From Tissierella praeacuta DSM 18095 (GTDB taxonomy: Bacteria; Bacillota; Clostridia; Tissierellales; Tissierellaceae), in the NCBI RefSeq assembly GCF_900128955.1, contig NZ_FQTY01000003.1, positions 186,001-250,000 of the forward strand: a stretch of 64,000 bases of DNA, given 5' to 3'. A program made the position numbers and the translations under genes. Of the stretch, positions 55,623 through 64,000 are shown piece after piece (position 1 is the first letter of the stretch; every line of letters begins with the position of its first letter). A model generated the notes under the pieces. The model did no database searches, was not told the DNA's origin, and saw only the letters and a list, made by a program, of their open reading frames with translations.

Positions 55623-55714
55623 TATAATAATTAGAAAAGTCTCCCTTCTATATTTTTACATAAGGAATTTTATATTAGTGCTAAAGCAACTGTTTCTAAT
55701 GTAAGTTTAGAAGT

Positions 55715-55769
55715 TTAGGTTAATTACTTTAGGTACTTTAAGTTAATTAATGTAAATACATTAACCTAA
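55715..55769. promoter_or_regulatory. Nested inverted repeats upstream of spoVT
   Basis: TTAGGTTAAT (55715-55724) and ATTAACCTAA (55760-55769) form a 10-bp repeat with a 35-base spacer. Inside lies a tighter palindrome TAATGTAAATACATTA (55748-55763). The interval is about 80-130 bases before the spoVT start. Operator use is likely by form; the binding protein is not known. No clear sigma-G -35/-10 pair could be assigned. Confidence 0.4.
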
Positions 55770-55847
55770 TCTTTGAAGGATGTATAAAATTTTCCTTTTA
55801 GTTAAATAATAATCTCACTACACAATTATTGTTATAGGAGGTCAACA

Positions 55848-56399
55848 ATGAAAGCTACAGGAATTGTTAGAAGAATAGATGAATTAGGCAGAGTTGTAAT
55901 TCCTAAAGAAATCAGAAGAACACTTAGGATTAGAGAAGGAGATCCTTTGGAGATATTCACTGATAGAGAAGGTCAAGTAATCCTTAAAAAATATTCTCCT
56001 ATTGGAGAGTTAAATGAATTTGCTCAGGAATATTGTGATTCTCTTCATGAAAGTACTAATCATACTGCCATGATATCTGACAGAGATTTCATAATAGCTA
56101 TATCTGGTGGATCTAAAAGAGAATATTTAGAAAAAAGAATAAGCCCAGAGTTAGAAAAATTAACAGAAGACAGGCGTACTTATTCAACAGGTAATGATAA
56201 TAACCCAATGAAAATAACCTATGAAGATCCAAATCTAGAGGATTATACAGCTCAAGTGATTGCACCTATAATTATGCAAGGAGACCCTATAGGTTCTGTA
56301 ATATTAATATCAAAAGAACCAAATGCAGTTATGGGGGACTTGGAAATAAAGTTAACAGAAACAGCAGCAGGATTTTTATCTAAGCAAATGGAAAATTAA
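55848..56399 (+). CDS. spoVT: Stage V sporulation protein T
   Basis: A 183-residue forespore transcription regulator. The AbrB-type swapped-hairpin DNA-binding domain is at 1-50 (TGIVRRIDELGRVVIPKEIR, then IREGDPLEIF); the C-terminal GAF-like domain is at 55-180. In B. subtilis it tunes sigma-G genes and spore germination. Strong AGGAGG before the ATG. Followed by a terminator, so it is mainly a single-gene unit. Confidence 0.97.
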   Translation: MKATGIVRRIDELGRVVIPKEIRRTLRIREGDPLEIFTDREGQVILKKYSPIGELNEFAQEYCDSLHESTNHTAMISDRDFIIAISGGSKREYLEKRISPELEKLTEDRRTYSTGNDNNPMKITYEDPNLEDYTAQVIAPIIMQGDPIGSVILISKEPNAVMGDLEIKLTETAAGFLSKQMEN

Positions 56400-56400
56400 T

Positions 56401-56430
56401 AAACCTACCCTCAGGGTAGGTTTATCTTTT
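56401..56430 (+). terminator. Terminator after spoVT
   Basis: AAACCTACCC (56401-56410) pairs perfectly with GGGTAGGTTT (56414-56423), three-base loop, T-rich tail. It starts right after the stop codon. Confidence 0.85.
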
Positions 56431-56495
56431 ATTTGTATTAATTTTTTTAATTCAATGATATAATATAAAAGATTATGTTTTAGGGGGAAAAATTA

Positions 56496-58106
56496 ATGAG
56501 TAAAAAAAGTAATTTTTTGAGGGGAGCTGCTATTTTAGGTATAGCTGGAGTGATTGTAAAGATTCTAGGGGCTATATATAGATTACCTTTATCCAATATA
56601 ATAAAATCTGAGGGTATGGGATATTATCAGACAGCATATCCCTTGTACACCTTATTGCTTACTATATCAACAGCAGGTTTTCCAATAGCTATAGCTAAAT
56701 TAGTGTCGGAAAGAAGGGCAATAGGAGACTTTAAAGGAGCTTATAAAGTATTTAAAGTTACACTTATGGGGCTTTTTATAGGAGGGTTACTTACAGCACT
56801 ATTTGTGTATTTTACGGCGGATATAATAGTGGAAAAATCAGGAAATAGTAATGCTTACTATGCCTTAATTGCTTTAGTACCAGCTTTATTCTTTGTACCT
56901 ATTATGTCAGCTTTCAGAGGTTTTTTTCAAGGACATCAATTAATGACACCTACGGCTTTATCGCAAATAACGGAACAATTTTTTAGGGTAGCATCTGGTT
57001 TATTATTAACTTACCTATTATTAGATAAAGGTATACCTATAGCCGCAGGAGGTGCTTCTTTTGGTGGATCTATAGGAGCTATGGTAGGTGCCCTTACAGT
57101 GATTCTTATTTACTTTCATAGAAGAAAGGGAATTATTGGAGAGCTAGATAAAAGTATAATTATAGAAGAATATGAAGTAAAACATATTATAAAAGATCTT
57201 CTTATAATTGCTATTCCAATTACATTAGGTGCTGCCATAGTTCCCATAATGGATACAATAGATGTTATGATTGTATTAAATAGGCTTCAACTCATAGGAT
57301 ATACAGAAAAACAGGCAAATGCTTTATATGGTAATTTAAAGGGAATGGCACAAACCTTAATTAATTTGCCTCAAGTGTTTTCTATAGCTATATCAATGAG
57401 TTTAGTACCTGCAATATCCGATGCAAATGCTAGAAAAAATAAGAAGGAAATAGAATCCATTATTTCCTCAGGAATTAGAATTACTTTGCTAATAGGCTTA
57501 CCTTGTGCTTTTGGTTTATTTGTATTGGCAAGGCCTATAATTGAATTACTATATTATAATAATGATATAGAAACCATAGTTAATGTTAGCAATTCTTTAT
57601 CTATTTTATCTTTTAGTGTAATATTTTTGACCATAGTTCAAACCTTGTCTGCTATATTGCAAGGATTAGGTAGACCAGGGCTGCCAGCAAGAAACTTATT
57701 TATTGGTGCAGTAGTTAAAATTATACTTTCATATACATTAACAATTATACCAAGTATAAATATTTATGGTGCAGCAATATCTACTGTTGTAGCATTTGGA
57801 ATTGCAACTGTTTTGGATTTAATAAGTGTAATAAAATATGCTAAAATAAGGTTAAGTGTTAAAGACATATTTATCAAGCCATTTATTGCATCTTTTGGTA
57901 TGGCAATAGCAGCCTTTGGTTCTTATATATTTTTAATGGATATTATAAGACCTAAATTAGCAACTATAGTATCTATATTAATAGGTGCAATTTTATATGG
58001 ATTACTTTTAATTGTAACGGGTTCTATTACTGAAGAAGATTTGATTTTATTGCCTAAAGGTGATAAGATAGGGAAAAAAATAAATAGATTTAAGTTAATT
58101 AAGTAG
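56496..58106 (+). CDS. yabM: MOP-superfamily polysaccharide/lipid flippase (YabM/SpoVB-like)
   Basis: A 536-residue integral membrane protein with about 14 predicted helices, starting FLRGAAILGIAGVIVKILGAIYRLPL and SEGMGYYQTAYPLYTLL, typical of the SpoVB/YabM branch of lipid II or polysaccharide flippases. Its place between spoVT and yabN matches yabM of B. subtilis. It likely moves a wall or cortex precursor across the membrane. Starts behind AGGGGG. Confidence 0.92.
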   Translation: MSKKSNFLRGAAILGIAGVIVKILGAIYRLPLSNIIKSEGMGYYQTAYPLYTLLLTISTAGFPIAIAKLVSERRAIGDFKGAYKVFKVTLMGLFIGGLLTALFVYFTADIIVEKSGNSNAYYALIALVPALFFVPIMSAFRGFFQGHQLMTPTALSQITEQFFRVASGLLLTYLLLDKGIPIAAGGASFGGSIGAMVGALTVILIYFHRRKGIIGELDKSIIIEEYEVKHIIKDLLIIAIPITLGAAIVPIMDTIDVMIVLNRLQLIGYTEKQANALYGNLKGMAQTLINLPQVFSIAISMSLVPAISDANARKNKKEIESIISSGIRITLLIGLPCAFGLFVLARPIIELLYYNNDIETIVNVSNSLSILSFSVIFLTIVQTLSAILQGLGRPGLPARNLFIGAVVKIILSYTLTIIPSINIYGAAISTVVAFGIATVLDLISVIKYAKIRLSVKDIFIKPFIASFGMAIAAFGSYIFLMDIIRPKLATIVSILIGAILYGLLLIVTGSITEEDLILLPKGDKIGKKINRFKLIK

Positions 58107-58132
58107 TTAACGTATTATAAAGGAGAAAGGTT

Positions 58133-59593
58133 ATGGGAAAAATATATGTAATAGGATTGGGACCAGGAAGTATAGATTCTCTTACTTTAGGTGCAATAAA
58201 TAGGATAAACTCTGGTGATAAGAATTTTTTAAGGACAGAGAAACATCCAACTGTCAAGTATTTTATAGATAATAACATTCCGTATAAGTCTTATGATTTT
58301 CTATATGATAATGAGGACAGTTTTCACAAGCTTTATGAAAAAATTGCGGAGGACCTAATTGAAGAATCAAAGAAGTATTTAAGTATAAATTATTTTGTAC
58401 CTGGGAATCCTTTAGTTGCTGAGAAAACTGTAGAAATTTTAATAGATAAAAATATAGATATAGAAATAATATCTGGAATGAGTTTTATTGAACCAATGAT
58501 TGAACTAATCCGTCGAGATCCAATTAATGGTCTTAAAATAGTTAATGGAGAAGAATTTGATATTTTAATGGTAGATATTAACATAGATATGATAATTACA
58601 CAGGTATATAATTATAGAATATTATCTGAAATTAAGCTTATACTATCAGAGATCTATGGTGATGAACATGAAATATATTTAATTCATAGTGCAGGTATAG
58701 AAGAAGATGAGAAAAAACTCTATATACCTATATATGAATTAGATAGGGTAAAGGAAGTTGGACCTTTAACTAGTATTTTTGTCCCAAAAATGGATAATAA
58801 CCCTAAGAAAGTTTTTGATTTTAATGATTTATTGGGTATAATGAAAGTGTTAAGGTCACAAAATGGTTGCCCTTGGGATATGGAGCAGACACATGAATCT
58901 ATACGTCAATCAGTAATCGAGGAAGCCTATGAAGTAGTTGATGCAATTGATAAGGGTGATATAGACAGTATTATTGAAGAATTGGGAGATTTGCTACTTC
59001 AAGTTATATTTCATTCACAAATCGCATTTGATGAAGGGGAGTTTAATATATATGATATAACTTCAGCACTTGGCAGCAAATTAATTTATAGACATCCGCA
59101 TGTTTTTTTGAAAAAAAGTGTGGAAAACTCGGAAGAAGTAGTATATAATTGGAATATGCTAAAATATGCCAAGCGAAATATCACTAAGTTTACAGATAAA
59201 CTGAAGGATATACCTAGGTTACCAGCTCTTATGACTAGCTTTAAAATTCAAGAAAAAGCAGCAGAAATCGGATTTGATTGGGATAATATCGAAGGACCAT
59301 TAAATAAGGTAATAGAAGAGCATCAAGAAGTATTAGAAGCCATAGAGAAATTTGGAGGTGGTGATGAAAGAACAGAGGAAGAAGTGGGAGATTTGCTCTT
59401 TGCTATAGTTAATCTATCAAGATTTTTAAATATAAATCCTGAGATAGCCTTAAATAGAACTATAAATAAGTTTATTAATCGATTTGAGTTTATGGAAGAA
59501 AAACTGGAAGGTCTTGGCAAAAAATTTGAAGAAATAACTTTAGAAGAAATGGATGAACTATGGAATGAAGCAAAAATACATAAAATCCATTAA
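58133..59593 (+). CDS. yabN: Tetrapyrrole methylase-like/MazG fusion protein YabN
   Basis: A 486-residue fusion. Residues 1-220 are a SAM-dependent tetrapyrrole methylase-like domain (IYVIGLGPGSIDSLTLGA, NYFVPGNPLVAEKTVEIL); residues about 235-485 hold two MazG repeats, the first with LRSQNGCPWDMEQTHESI and EEAYEVVDAI, the second with EVGDLLFAIVNLSRF. MazG hydrolyses nucleoside triphosphates to monophosphates and pyrophosphate as housekeeping. The role of the methylase domain is unknown. Starts behind AAAGGAGAAAGG. Confidence 0.95.
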   Translation: MGKIYVIGLGPGSIDSLTLGAINRINSGDKNFLRTEKHPTVKYFIDNNIPYKSYDFLYDNEDSFHKLYEKIAEDLIEESKKYLSINYFVPGNPLVAEKTVEILIDKNIDIEIISGMSFIEPMIELIRRDPINGLKIVNGEEFDILMVDINIDMIITQVYNYRILSEIKLILSEIYGDEHEIYLIHSAGIEEDEKKLYIPIYELDRVKEVGPLTSIFVPKMDNNPKKVFDFNDLLGIMKVLRSQNGCPWDMEQTHESIRQSVIEEAYEVVDAIDKGDIDSIIEELGDLLLQVIFHSQIAFDEGEFNIYDITSALGSKLIYRHPHVFLKKSVENSEEVVYNWNMLKYAKRNITKFTDKLKDIPRLPALMTSFKIQEKAAEIGFDWDNIEGPLNKVIEEHQEVLEAIEKFGGGDERTEEEVGDLLFAIVNLSRFLNINPEIALNRTINKFINRFEFMEEKLEGLGKKFEEITLEEMDELWNEAKIHKIH

Positions 59594-59684
59594 AATGCTA
59601 ACAATTATATAATAAAAGAAGGATTTTTCAAATTTATATAGAATTATTTATTGAAAAAATAAAAACTATGAGGAGGAATTTATT

Positions 59685-59963
59685 ATGAACAAAGCTGAAT
59701 TAGTAGCAAGCATAGCAGAGAAAAGTAACTTAACTAAAAAAGATGCAGAAGGTGCATTAAATGCATTTATGAAAACAGTAGAAGAAACATTGGCACAAGG
59801 AGAAAAAGTACAACTTGTTGGTTTTGGTACTTTCGAAGTAAGAGAAAGAAAAGCTAGAGAAGGTAGAAATCCTAGAAACCCAGAAGAAGTAATTAAAATA
59901 GCAGCGTCAAAGGCTCCAGTATTTAAAGCAGGAAAAGCTTTAAAAGAAATAGTAAACAAATAA
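59685..59963 (+). CDS. hup: HU family DNA-binding protein
   Basis: A 92-residue [49 protein letters not shown] and the C-terminal [11 protein letters not shown] are near-consensus. It bends and packs DNA. In B. subtilis the gene is elsewhere; its place between yabN and yabO is common in Clostridia. Strong GAGGAGG. It has its own terminator. Confidence 0.97.
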   Translation: MNKAELVASIAEKSNLTKKDAEGALNAFMKTVEETLAQGEKVQLVGFGTFEVRERKAREGRNPRNPEEVIKIAASKAPVFKAGKALKEIVNK

Positions 59964-59965
59964 TG

Positions 59966-59992
59966 AAATCAGGTCTTTGACCTGATTTTTTT
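59966..59992 (+). terminator. Terminator after hup
   Basis: AAATCAGGTC (59966-59975) and GACCTGATTT (59979-59988), loop of three, seven T residues. Confidence 0.9.
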
Positions 59993-60007
59993 ATCAGGAG
60001 GATAAAG

Positions 60008-60250
60008 ATGAGAATTGATAAGTATCTAAAAAATGCGAGGATAATAAAAAGAAGAACTATAGCAAAAGAAGCATGTGAGCAAGGTAGAGTATTTATAAAT
60101 GAAAAACAAGCAAAACCAGGAGACGAAGTTAAAATTGATGATACAATAAAGATAAATTTTGGCAATGAATCTATGAAGATTCAAGTATTGGGTATAGCTG
60201 ATAATGTAAAAAAAGATAATGCAATAGAATTATATAAGAAGATAGAATAA
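60008..60250 (+). CDS. rqcP: S4-domain RNA-binding protein RqcP (YabO)
   Basis: An 80-residue protein that is almost only an S4 domain: MRIDKYLKNARIIKRRTIAKEACEQG and VFINEKQAKPGDEVK. RqcP works with RqcH in alanine tailing of stalled nascent chains on the 50S subunit. Starts behind AGGAGG right after the hup terminator. Together with pth in this window it serves rescue of stalled translation. Confidence 0.93.
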   Translation: MRIDKYLKNARIIKRRTIAKEACEQGRVFINEKQAKPGDEVKIDDTIKINFGNESMKIQVLGIADNVKKDNAIELYKKIE

Positions 60251-60278
60251 AGACTTTGTAATAAAAGTCTTTTTTTTC
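60249..60278 (+). terminator. Terminator after rqcP
   Basis: AAAGACTTT (60249-60257) and AAAGTCTTT (60264-60272) with six-base loop and a run of T residues; it overlaps the stop codon. Confidence 0.75.
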
Positions 60279-60316
60279 TCATAGATATTATTAGTTGAAA
60301 AATTGGAGGGATAGAG

Positions 60317-60595
60317 ATGACTGAAAATAAAATCAAAATTAGAAATCAAAATATAATGGTTGAAGATAGGGAGAAAATGACAGTGACAGGAGTAGAGCAA
60401 GTAGAAAGTTTTAATGATAATACAATTATTTTAACTACAGTAAAAGGTGGAATGACAATAAAGGGGGAGGGATTAAATATAGCTAAATTAAATTTAGATG
60501 ATGGTAGTGTAAAAATAGAGGGAAAGATTAATGGGGTAAACTATATGAATAAAGAAGGAACTCCAAAGAATATAATGGGGAAAATATTTAAATAA
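60317..60595 (+). CDS. yabP: Sporulation protein YabP
   Basis: A 92-residue YabP/YqfC-type protein. NQNIMVEDREKMTVTGVEQVESFND, and TVKGGMTIKGEGLNIAKLNLDDG are the family pattern. Needed in the mother cell with YabQ for cortex formation. No membrane segment. Starts behind TTGGAGGG, and yabQ follows 20 bases later. Confidence 0.95.
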   Translation: MTENKIKIRNQNIMVEDREKMTVTGVEQVESFNDNTIILTTVKGGMTIKGEGLNIAKLNLDDGSVKIEGKINGVNYMNKEGTPKNIMGKIFK

Positions 60596-60615
60596 ATTTA
60601 TTTGAGGAGAAGAAT

Positions 60616-61083
60616 ATGGATACTTCACTAATGGTGGAATTATATATTTTTTTGACGGCTGCTTATGGAGGGTTAATAGCTGGTTTTATTTATGATATAT
60701 ATAAAACAGTAAGATATTTTTCTAAACCTAGCAAGATTGTTACTTATATAGAAGATATTTTGTTTTGGACGATTATTGCTTCTGTATTTTTTTTCATTCT
60801 CATAAAGATTAACTGGGGAGAAATACGAGGATATATTATACTTGGATTTATCATAGGTGCTTTTATATATTTAAAGATATTTAGTAAATTTATCTACCCT
60901 ATTTGCATAAAAGTTGGACGAATTGTACGGGAGATTATAAAAAGGATTGTCTACTTGGTTTTTTATCCAATTAAATTTTTCAAAAGTAAATCCTTGCCAA
61001 CCGTAAGAAAGATGAAAAAAATTTCTATAGAGCTTGCAAAACAAAGGGAAAAGTATAAAAAAATAATTTCTACAAAAAAATAA
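60616..61083 (+). CDS. yabQ: Spore cortex biosynthesis protein YabQ
   Basis: A 155-residue membrane protein with about four N-terminal helices (VELYIFLTAAYGGLIAGFIYDIYKTVRYF is the family start) and a basic cytoplasmic tail of about 50 residues. In B. subtilis it sits in the outer forespore membrane and is required for cortex synthesis. Starts behind TTTGAGGAG. Co-transcribed with yabP. Confidence 0.93.
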   Translation: MDTSLMVELYIFLTAAYGGLIAGFIYDIYKTVRYFSKPSKIVTYIEDILFWTIIASVFFFILIKINWGEIRGYIILGFIIGAFIYLKIFSKFIYPICIKVGRIVREIIKRIVYLVFYPIKFFKSKSLPTVRKMKKISIELAKQREKYKKIISTKK

Positions 61084-61131
61084 AGGAGTTTTTAAATTTT
61101 TGTAGAATACTATATATTAGGTGGTGATACT

Positions 61132-61458
61132 ATGGAGAAAAAGAGAAAAAAGAAAAAACTGAAGCTAAGACATATAATAATTTGTTTTTTATTTGGATAT
61201 TTAGGACTTATTTTTTGGAATCAAAGGACTTTAATGAAAAGATTAGAAACTAAGAAACAAGCCATCGAAACAGAGGTGAAAACATTAGAAATGGAGATAG
61301 AAGGTTTAAATAAGGAAATAGAAGATAGTGATAGTTTACAATTTGTAGAAAAGGTAGCAAGAGATGAACTTGGAATGGTAAAACCTAGGGAAATTATATA
61401 TATAGATAAAAACAAAAAGAAAAACCCGTTTTTAGGGACTTTAAAAAAGCATAACTAA
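61132..61458 (+). CDS. divIC: Septum formation protein DivIC (FtsB-like)
   Basis: A 108-residue single-pass protein: basic N-terminus (KKRKKKKLKLR), one membrane helix (HIIICFLFGYLGLIFW), then an extracellular leucine-zipper-like coiled coil and the FtsB-like VEKVARDELGMVKPREIIYI end. It joins FtsL and DivIB in the divisome. The order yabP-yabQ-divIC is as in B. subtilis. GGTGG precedes the ATG. Confidence 0.93.
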   Translation: MEKKRKKKKLKLRHIIICFLFGYLGLIFWNQRTLMKRLETKKQAIETEVKTLEMEIEGLNKEIEDSDSLQFVEKVARDELGMVKPREIIYIDKNKKKNPFLGTLKKHN

Positions 61459-61526
61459 TTGACATTAAAAGATTTCTAATATATACTGAATTAAGAAAAC
61501 TATTTTTAAGGAGGAATCATTAATTT

Positions 61527-61946
61527 ATGCCGGTATCTGTAGGAGATGTAGTTGATGGTACTGTTACAGGGATAACAAACTTTGGAGCTTTTATTCAACT
61601 ACCAGAAGGGAAAAGTGGACTTGTTCATATTTCAGAGATATCACACGATTATGTAGAGAAAGTAAGTGATCATTTAAAGAAGGATCAAAAAGTTAGGGTT
61701 AAGATTTTATCAATTTCAAATGAGGGGAAAATTAGTCTTTCAATTAGACAAGCAAAGCCTAAGACCACAAAACCAGTTGAAATTGAGTGGAATAAACCAG
61801 ATGATAAACAGAAGTATATGTCCTTTGAAGATAAGATAAATAAGTTTTTAAAGGATAGTAGTGAGAAACAAGAACAACTGAAAACAAGAGATAGTAGAAG
61901 AAGCAATAGTATGAAACAAAAGAAAATGAGTGGGATAGAGTTATAA
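61527..61946 (+). CDS. yabR: S1-domain RNA-binding protein YabR
   Basis: A 139-residue protein with one S1 domain at 1-75 (VGDVVDGTVTGITNFGAFIQLPEGKSGLVHISEIS, then VRVKILSISNEGKISLSIRQA) and a charged tail. Similar to polynucleotide phosphorylase S1 and general stress protein 13. It probably binds RNA or ribosomes. AGGAGG precedes the start; position after divIC identifies it as yabR. Confidence 0.93.
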   Translation: MPVSVGDVVDGTVTGITNFGAFIQLPEGKSGLVHISEISHDYVEKVSDHLKKDQKVRVKILSISNEGKISLSIRQAKPKTTKPVEIEWNKPDDKQKYMSFEDKINKFLKDSSEKQEQLKTRDSRRSNSMKQKKMSGIEL

Positions 61947-61970
61947 AACCGGTATTAACCGGTTTTTATT
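61945..61970 (+). terminator. Terminator after yabR
   Basis: AAAACCGGT (61945-61953) and ACCGGTTTT (61958-61966), four-base loop and T residues. Confidence 0.85.
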
Positions 61971-62159
61971 TTTGTTTATTGCTAAAAAGCTACAAAATTA
62001 GACATTTAATAGAAAATATATAACTTAAGGAAGCAAAGGTTGAAAATACAATGATTGCTCCTTAAAGTAAAGAATATTAAGGTTTGTTTAGGAAAACTTA
62101 AGGTTATAGTATAAACCAATGATTTATGTCTAAAGTTTCTTAAAACCTACTGCCTAGAA

Positions 62160-62192
62160 TTGACAAATTATTAGGACTTGTTTTGTTAGTAT
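62160..62192 (+). promoter_or_regulatory. Candidate Spo0A-dependent spoIIE promoter with a 21-base spacer
   Basis: TTGACA (62160-62165) and TAGTAT (62187-62192) are 21 bases apart. B. subtilis spoIIE and spoIIG promoters have the same long spacer between a good -35 and -10 and need Spo0A~P for use by sigma-A. No better 17-base pair is seen. The ATTGACAAA around the -35 partly resembles a reversed 0A box. Confidence 0.5.
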
Positions 62193-62207
62193 TTAATTAA
62201 ATACTAA
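62186..62207. repeat. Perfect 22-bp palindrome over the spoIIE -10 region
   Basis: The 22 bases from 62186 to 62207 read the same on both strands (half-site TTAGTATTTAA). They cover the proposed -10 and end about 17 bases before the start codon. It could be an operator or make a hairpin in the mRNA next to the ribosome binding site. Confidence 0.6.
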
Positions 62208-62224
62208 TAACAGGAGTGATTTTT

Positions 62225-64000
62225 ATGATGAGGACTGATTCTTTAATTACTAAAAGGCATTGGTACAATATAGGATTTGAAGTGGATAGTAGTGCAGTAA
62301 TAATTATGATTATGGGTTTTTTTCTAGCTAGAGTAAATATACTAAATAAATTGACTCCCTTTGGATTTGCATTTCTAGCTTCATACCTTATAATGAAAAA
62401 TTTAAACATTCATCTACTTATAGCTGTAATAGTAGGTACTCTATCACTACAAGGAATAAAAGGCATAAGTTATATTTCTTCATATATTTTAATTTATACA
62501 TTTTTCACTGTATTTAAAAAAGAAAAAACTTATTCTTTATTAAAGGCAGCTGTAGTATCTGCTTTTATATTTACAGGATTTAGAAGTCTAGGGATTTTAT
62601 TTAGCAATACAATATTTATATATGATTTATTTATGATTATATTTGAAGGAGTAGTAGTTTTTACTATGATTTATATTTTTTCATTTAGTATTCCTATAGA
62701 AGAAATTAGAGGGGCAAATCTAAATAATGAAAAAATGATTTGCTCATTTATTACTTTAGCACTGACTTTAGCAGGGATTAAGAATATCTCAGTAATGGGA
62801 GTTGAAGTTAAAAACTTAGTTTGTATAGCTGTAATACTACATTTGTCCTATAATTATGGAGCATTTTTAGGTGGTACTATAGGGATAATTCTAGGAATGG
62901 TAACATATATATCACACCCCGAGATGCCTTTTATCATAGGTATATTTGGAATTACGGGGCTTTTAGCTGGAATATTTAAGGATTTAGGAATCTTTGGTTC
63001 AGTTTTAGGATTTTTTCTAGGAAATGGGATTATCTCTTTTTATATAAATGGGTTAGGAACTTCCTTTTTAAATTTTAAAGAAATAATATTAGCATCATTA
63101 TTCTTTTTAATAACTGCGGAAAAGATGAATTTTGAAATATCTGAACTATTGACAGTTGATTTTGATTTAAAAAAAGAATATGCAGAGAAGAAGGATGAGG
63201 TTGTAGTCAAAAAACTAAATAGGATGTCAGAGCTATTTAATAATCTAAGCAGCACTTTTAAGGAATCGGCAGAAGAAAAGGATTTTTATTTTACAAATGA
63301 AGTATATAGCATGGTAGATGGCATAGCCAACAATATTTGTACAAACTGCTCTAAATATGAAGAATGTTGGGAAAAAAATTATTATAAATCCTATCAAAAT
63401 TTTTTCAACTTAGTAGGTCTTGTTGAGATGAATGGAATTGATAATGAAATGGTTTATTCAGAAGCCAATAGTTTTTGCATTAGGGGAAGAGAAATAATCG
63501 AAACAATTGATAGGGCTGTGGAAAGATCCACATTAAATTACAACTGGCAATTAAGATTAAGAGAAAGTAGAATTTTGTTATCAGAGCAGTTAGAAGGTAT
63601 TAGTAAGGCCATAGAAGATATGACAGCTAATCTTTATACCAACTCTACCTTTAACAAAGAGATTGAAGAAGGTTTGTATAAGGATTTGAAAAATAATAGA
63701 ATAGATATAAAGGATATTTCTGTTTTGCAAATGGGAGAAGAAGATTTTGAGATATATATAGATTTAAATACCCCTATGGATGTGAATAATAGATTAGAAA
63801 CAATTATATCACAAAGTTTAGGTTTTTCAGTAGCAAGTGATACTAGTTTCAATAGCATATCTAGTAGGAAGCAAAGATTTAAACTTTTAAAATCCAATAG
63901 ATTCAGTGCCATAACTAAAATGGCAACAATGGGAAATTCGGAGAATAAAATATCTGGTGATAACTTCACATTTGGGGAAATTGATAATATTCATTATTCT
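62225..64000 (+). CDS. spoIIE: Stage II sporulation protein E, N-terminal part
   Basis: The frame is open from ATG 62225 (behind CAGGAGTG) to the right edge, giving 592 residues. The first roughly 300 residues hold about ten membrane helices (SAVIIMIMGFFLARVN, YGAFLGGTIGIILGMVTYI), then the cytosolic central domain with a cysteine cluster (NICTNCSKYEECWEKNYY). The PP2C phosphatase domain that dephosphorylates SpoIIAA to activate sigma-F would lie beyond the window. The gene follows yabR as in B. subtilis, and the membrane part matches SpoIIE, which also binds FtsZ at the polar septum. Confidence 0.93.
   Translation, partial: MMRTDSLITKRHWYNIGFEVDSSAVIIMIMGFFLARVNILNKLTPFGFAFLASYLIMKNLNIHLLIAVIVGTLSLQGIKGISYISSYILIYTFFTVFKKEKTYSLLKAAVVSAFIFTGFRSLGILFSNTIFIYDLFMIIFEGVVVFTMIYIFSFSIPIEEIRGANLNNEKMICSFITLALTLAGIKNISVMGVEVKNLVCIAVILHLSYNYGAFLGGTIGIILGMVTYISHPEMPFIIGIFGITGLLAGIFKDLGIFGSVLGFFLGNGIISFYINGLGTSFLNFKEIILASLFFLITAEKMNFEISELLTVDFDLKKEYAEKKDEVVVKKLNRMSELFNNLSSTFKESAEEKDFYFTNEVYSMVDGIANNICTNCSKYEECWEKNYYKSYQNFFNLVGLVEMNGIDNEMVYSEANSFCIRGREIIETIDRAVERSTLNYNWQLRLRESRILLSEQLEGISKAIEDMTANLYTNSTFNKEIEEGLYKDLKNNRIDIKDISVLQMGEEDFEIYIDLNTPMDVNNRLETIISQSLGFSVASDTSFNSISSRKQRFKLLKSNRFSAITKMATMGNSENKISGDNFTFGEIDNIHYS

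Noticed and set aside
61967-62159. Further genes between yabR and spoIIE
   Set aside because: The gap is AT-rich with no open frame with a start signal; only the promoter-like elements near its right end are supported.
1-64000. CRISPR arrays, tRNA and rRNA genes
   Set aside because: No regularly spaced repeats were seen, and no cloverleaf or rRNA-like stretch was recognised; B. subtilis has tRNAs before spoIIE but the gap 61967-62224 here has none.

Overview
The window is low-GC DNA (roughly 30 percent by eye) from a spore-forming Firmicute of the class Clostridia. Anaerobic and sporulation genes (pyruvate phosphate dikinase, superoxide reductase, crotonase plus 3-hydroxybutyryl-CoA dehydrogenase, spoVG, spoVT, yabP, yabQ, spoIIE) support this; a Tissierellales-like organism is my inference, not something the sequence proves. 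I see no tRNA, rRNA or CRISPR array.

Layout. 1-2482: end of a nucleoside-transport/salvage operon (ABC permease, an unusual flavoprotein, nucleoside phosphorylase). 2556-3070: a decayed GGDEF gene. 3201-16642: a defence island built around a type III restriction-modification system (mod 10135, res 11994) with a SNF2 helicase, a DUF4391 protein, a DUF1016 PD-(D/E)XK nuclease, a frameshifted AIPR abortive-infection gene and two unrecognised downstream proteins. 16726-35413: mostly housekeeping and metabolism: YdbC, ArsC/Spx-like protein, PPDK and its regulator, NAD(P)HX epimerase, SbcD/SbcC-like pair, an exported protein carrying an OadB-like motif, hydrolase, xpt, tyrS under a T-box, superoxide reductase, rRNA methyltransferase, cobalamin adenosyltransferase, a PAS-PP2C phosphatase, and crt-hbd.

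35414-44640 looks acquired: an hsdM remnant lies at the left edge and a dead IS110-family element at the right, and the two intact genes between them have visibly higher GC than the flanks. They encode an ApbE lipoprotein behind a strong promoter with an operator-like palindrome, and a 1729-residue surface protein with four Shr-like hemoglobin-interacting (DUF1533) repeats, an InlB-like repeat, three SLH domains and a LysM. Together they suggest a heme/iron or redox surface module.

44875-64000 returns to the core chromosome: an LCP protein, murC, spoVG behind a sigma-H-type promoter, then glmU-prs-pth-mfd-prsA-spoVT-yabM-yabN-hup-rqcP-yabP-yabQ-divIC-yabR-spoIIE. This closely follows the classical Bacillus subtilis order and links envelope synthesis, translation quality control, division and sporulation. 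spoIIE runs off the end of the window.
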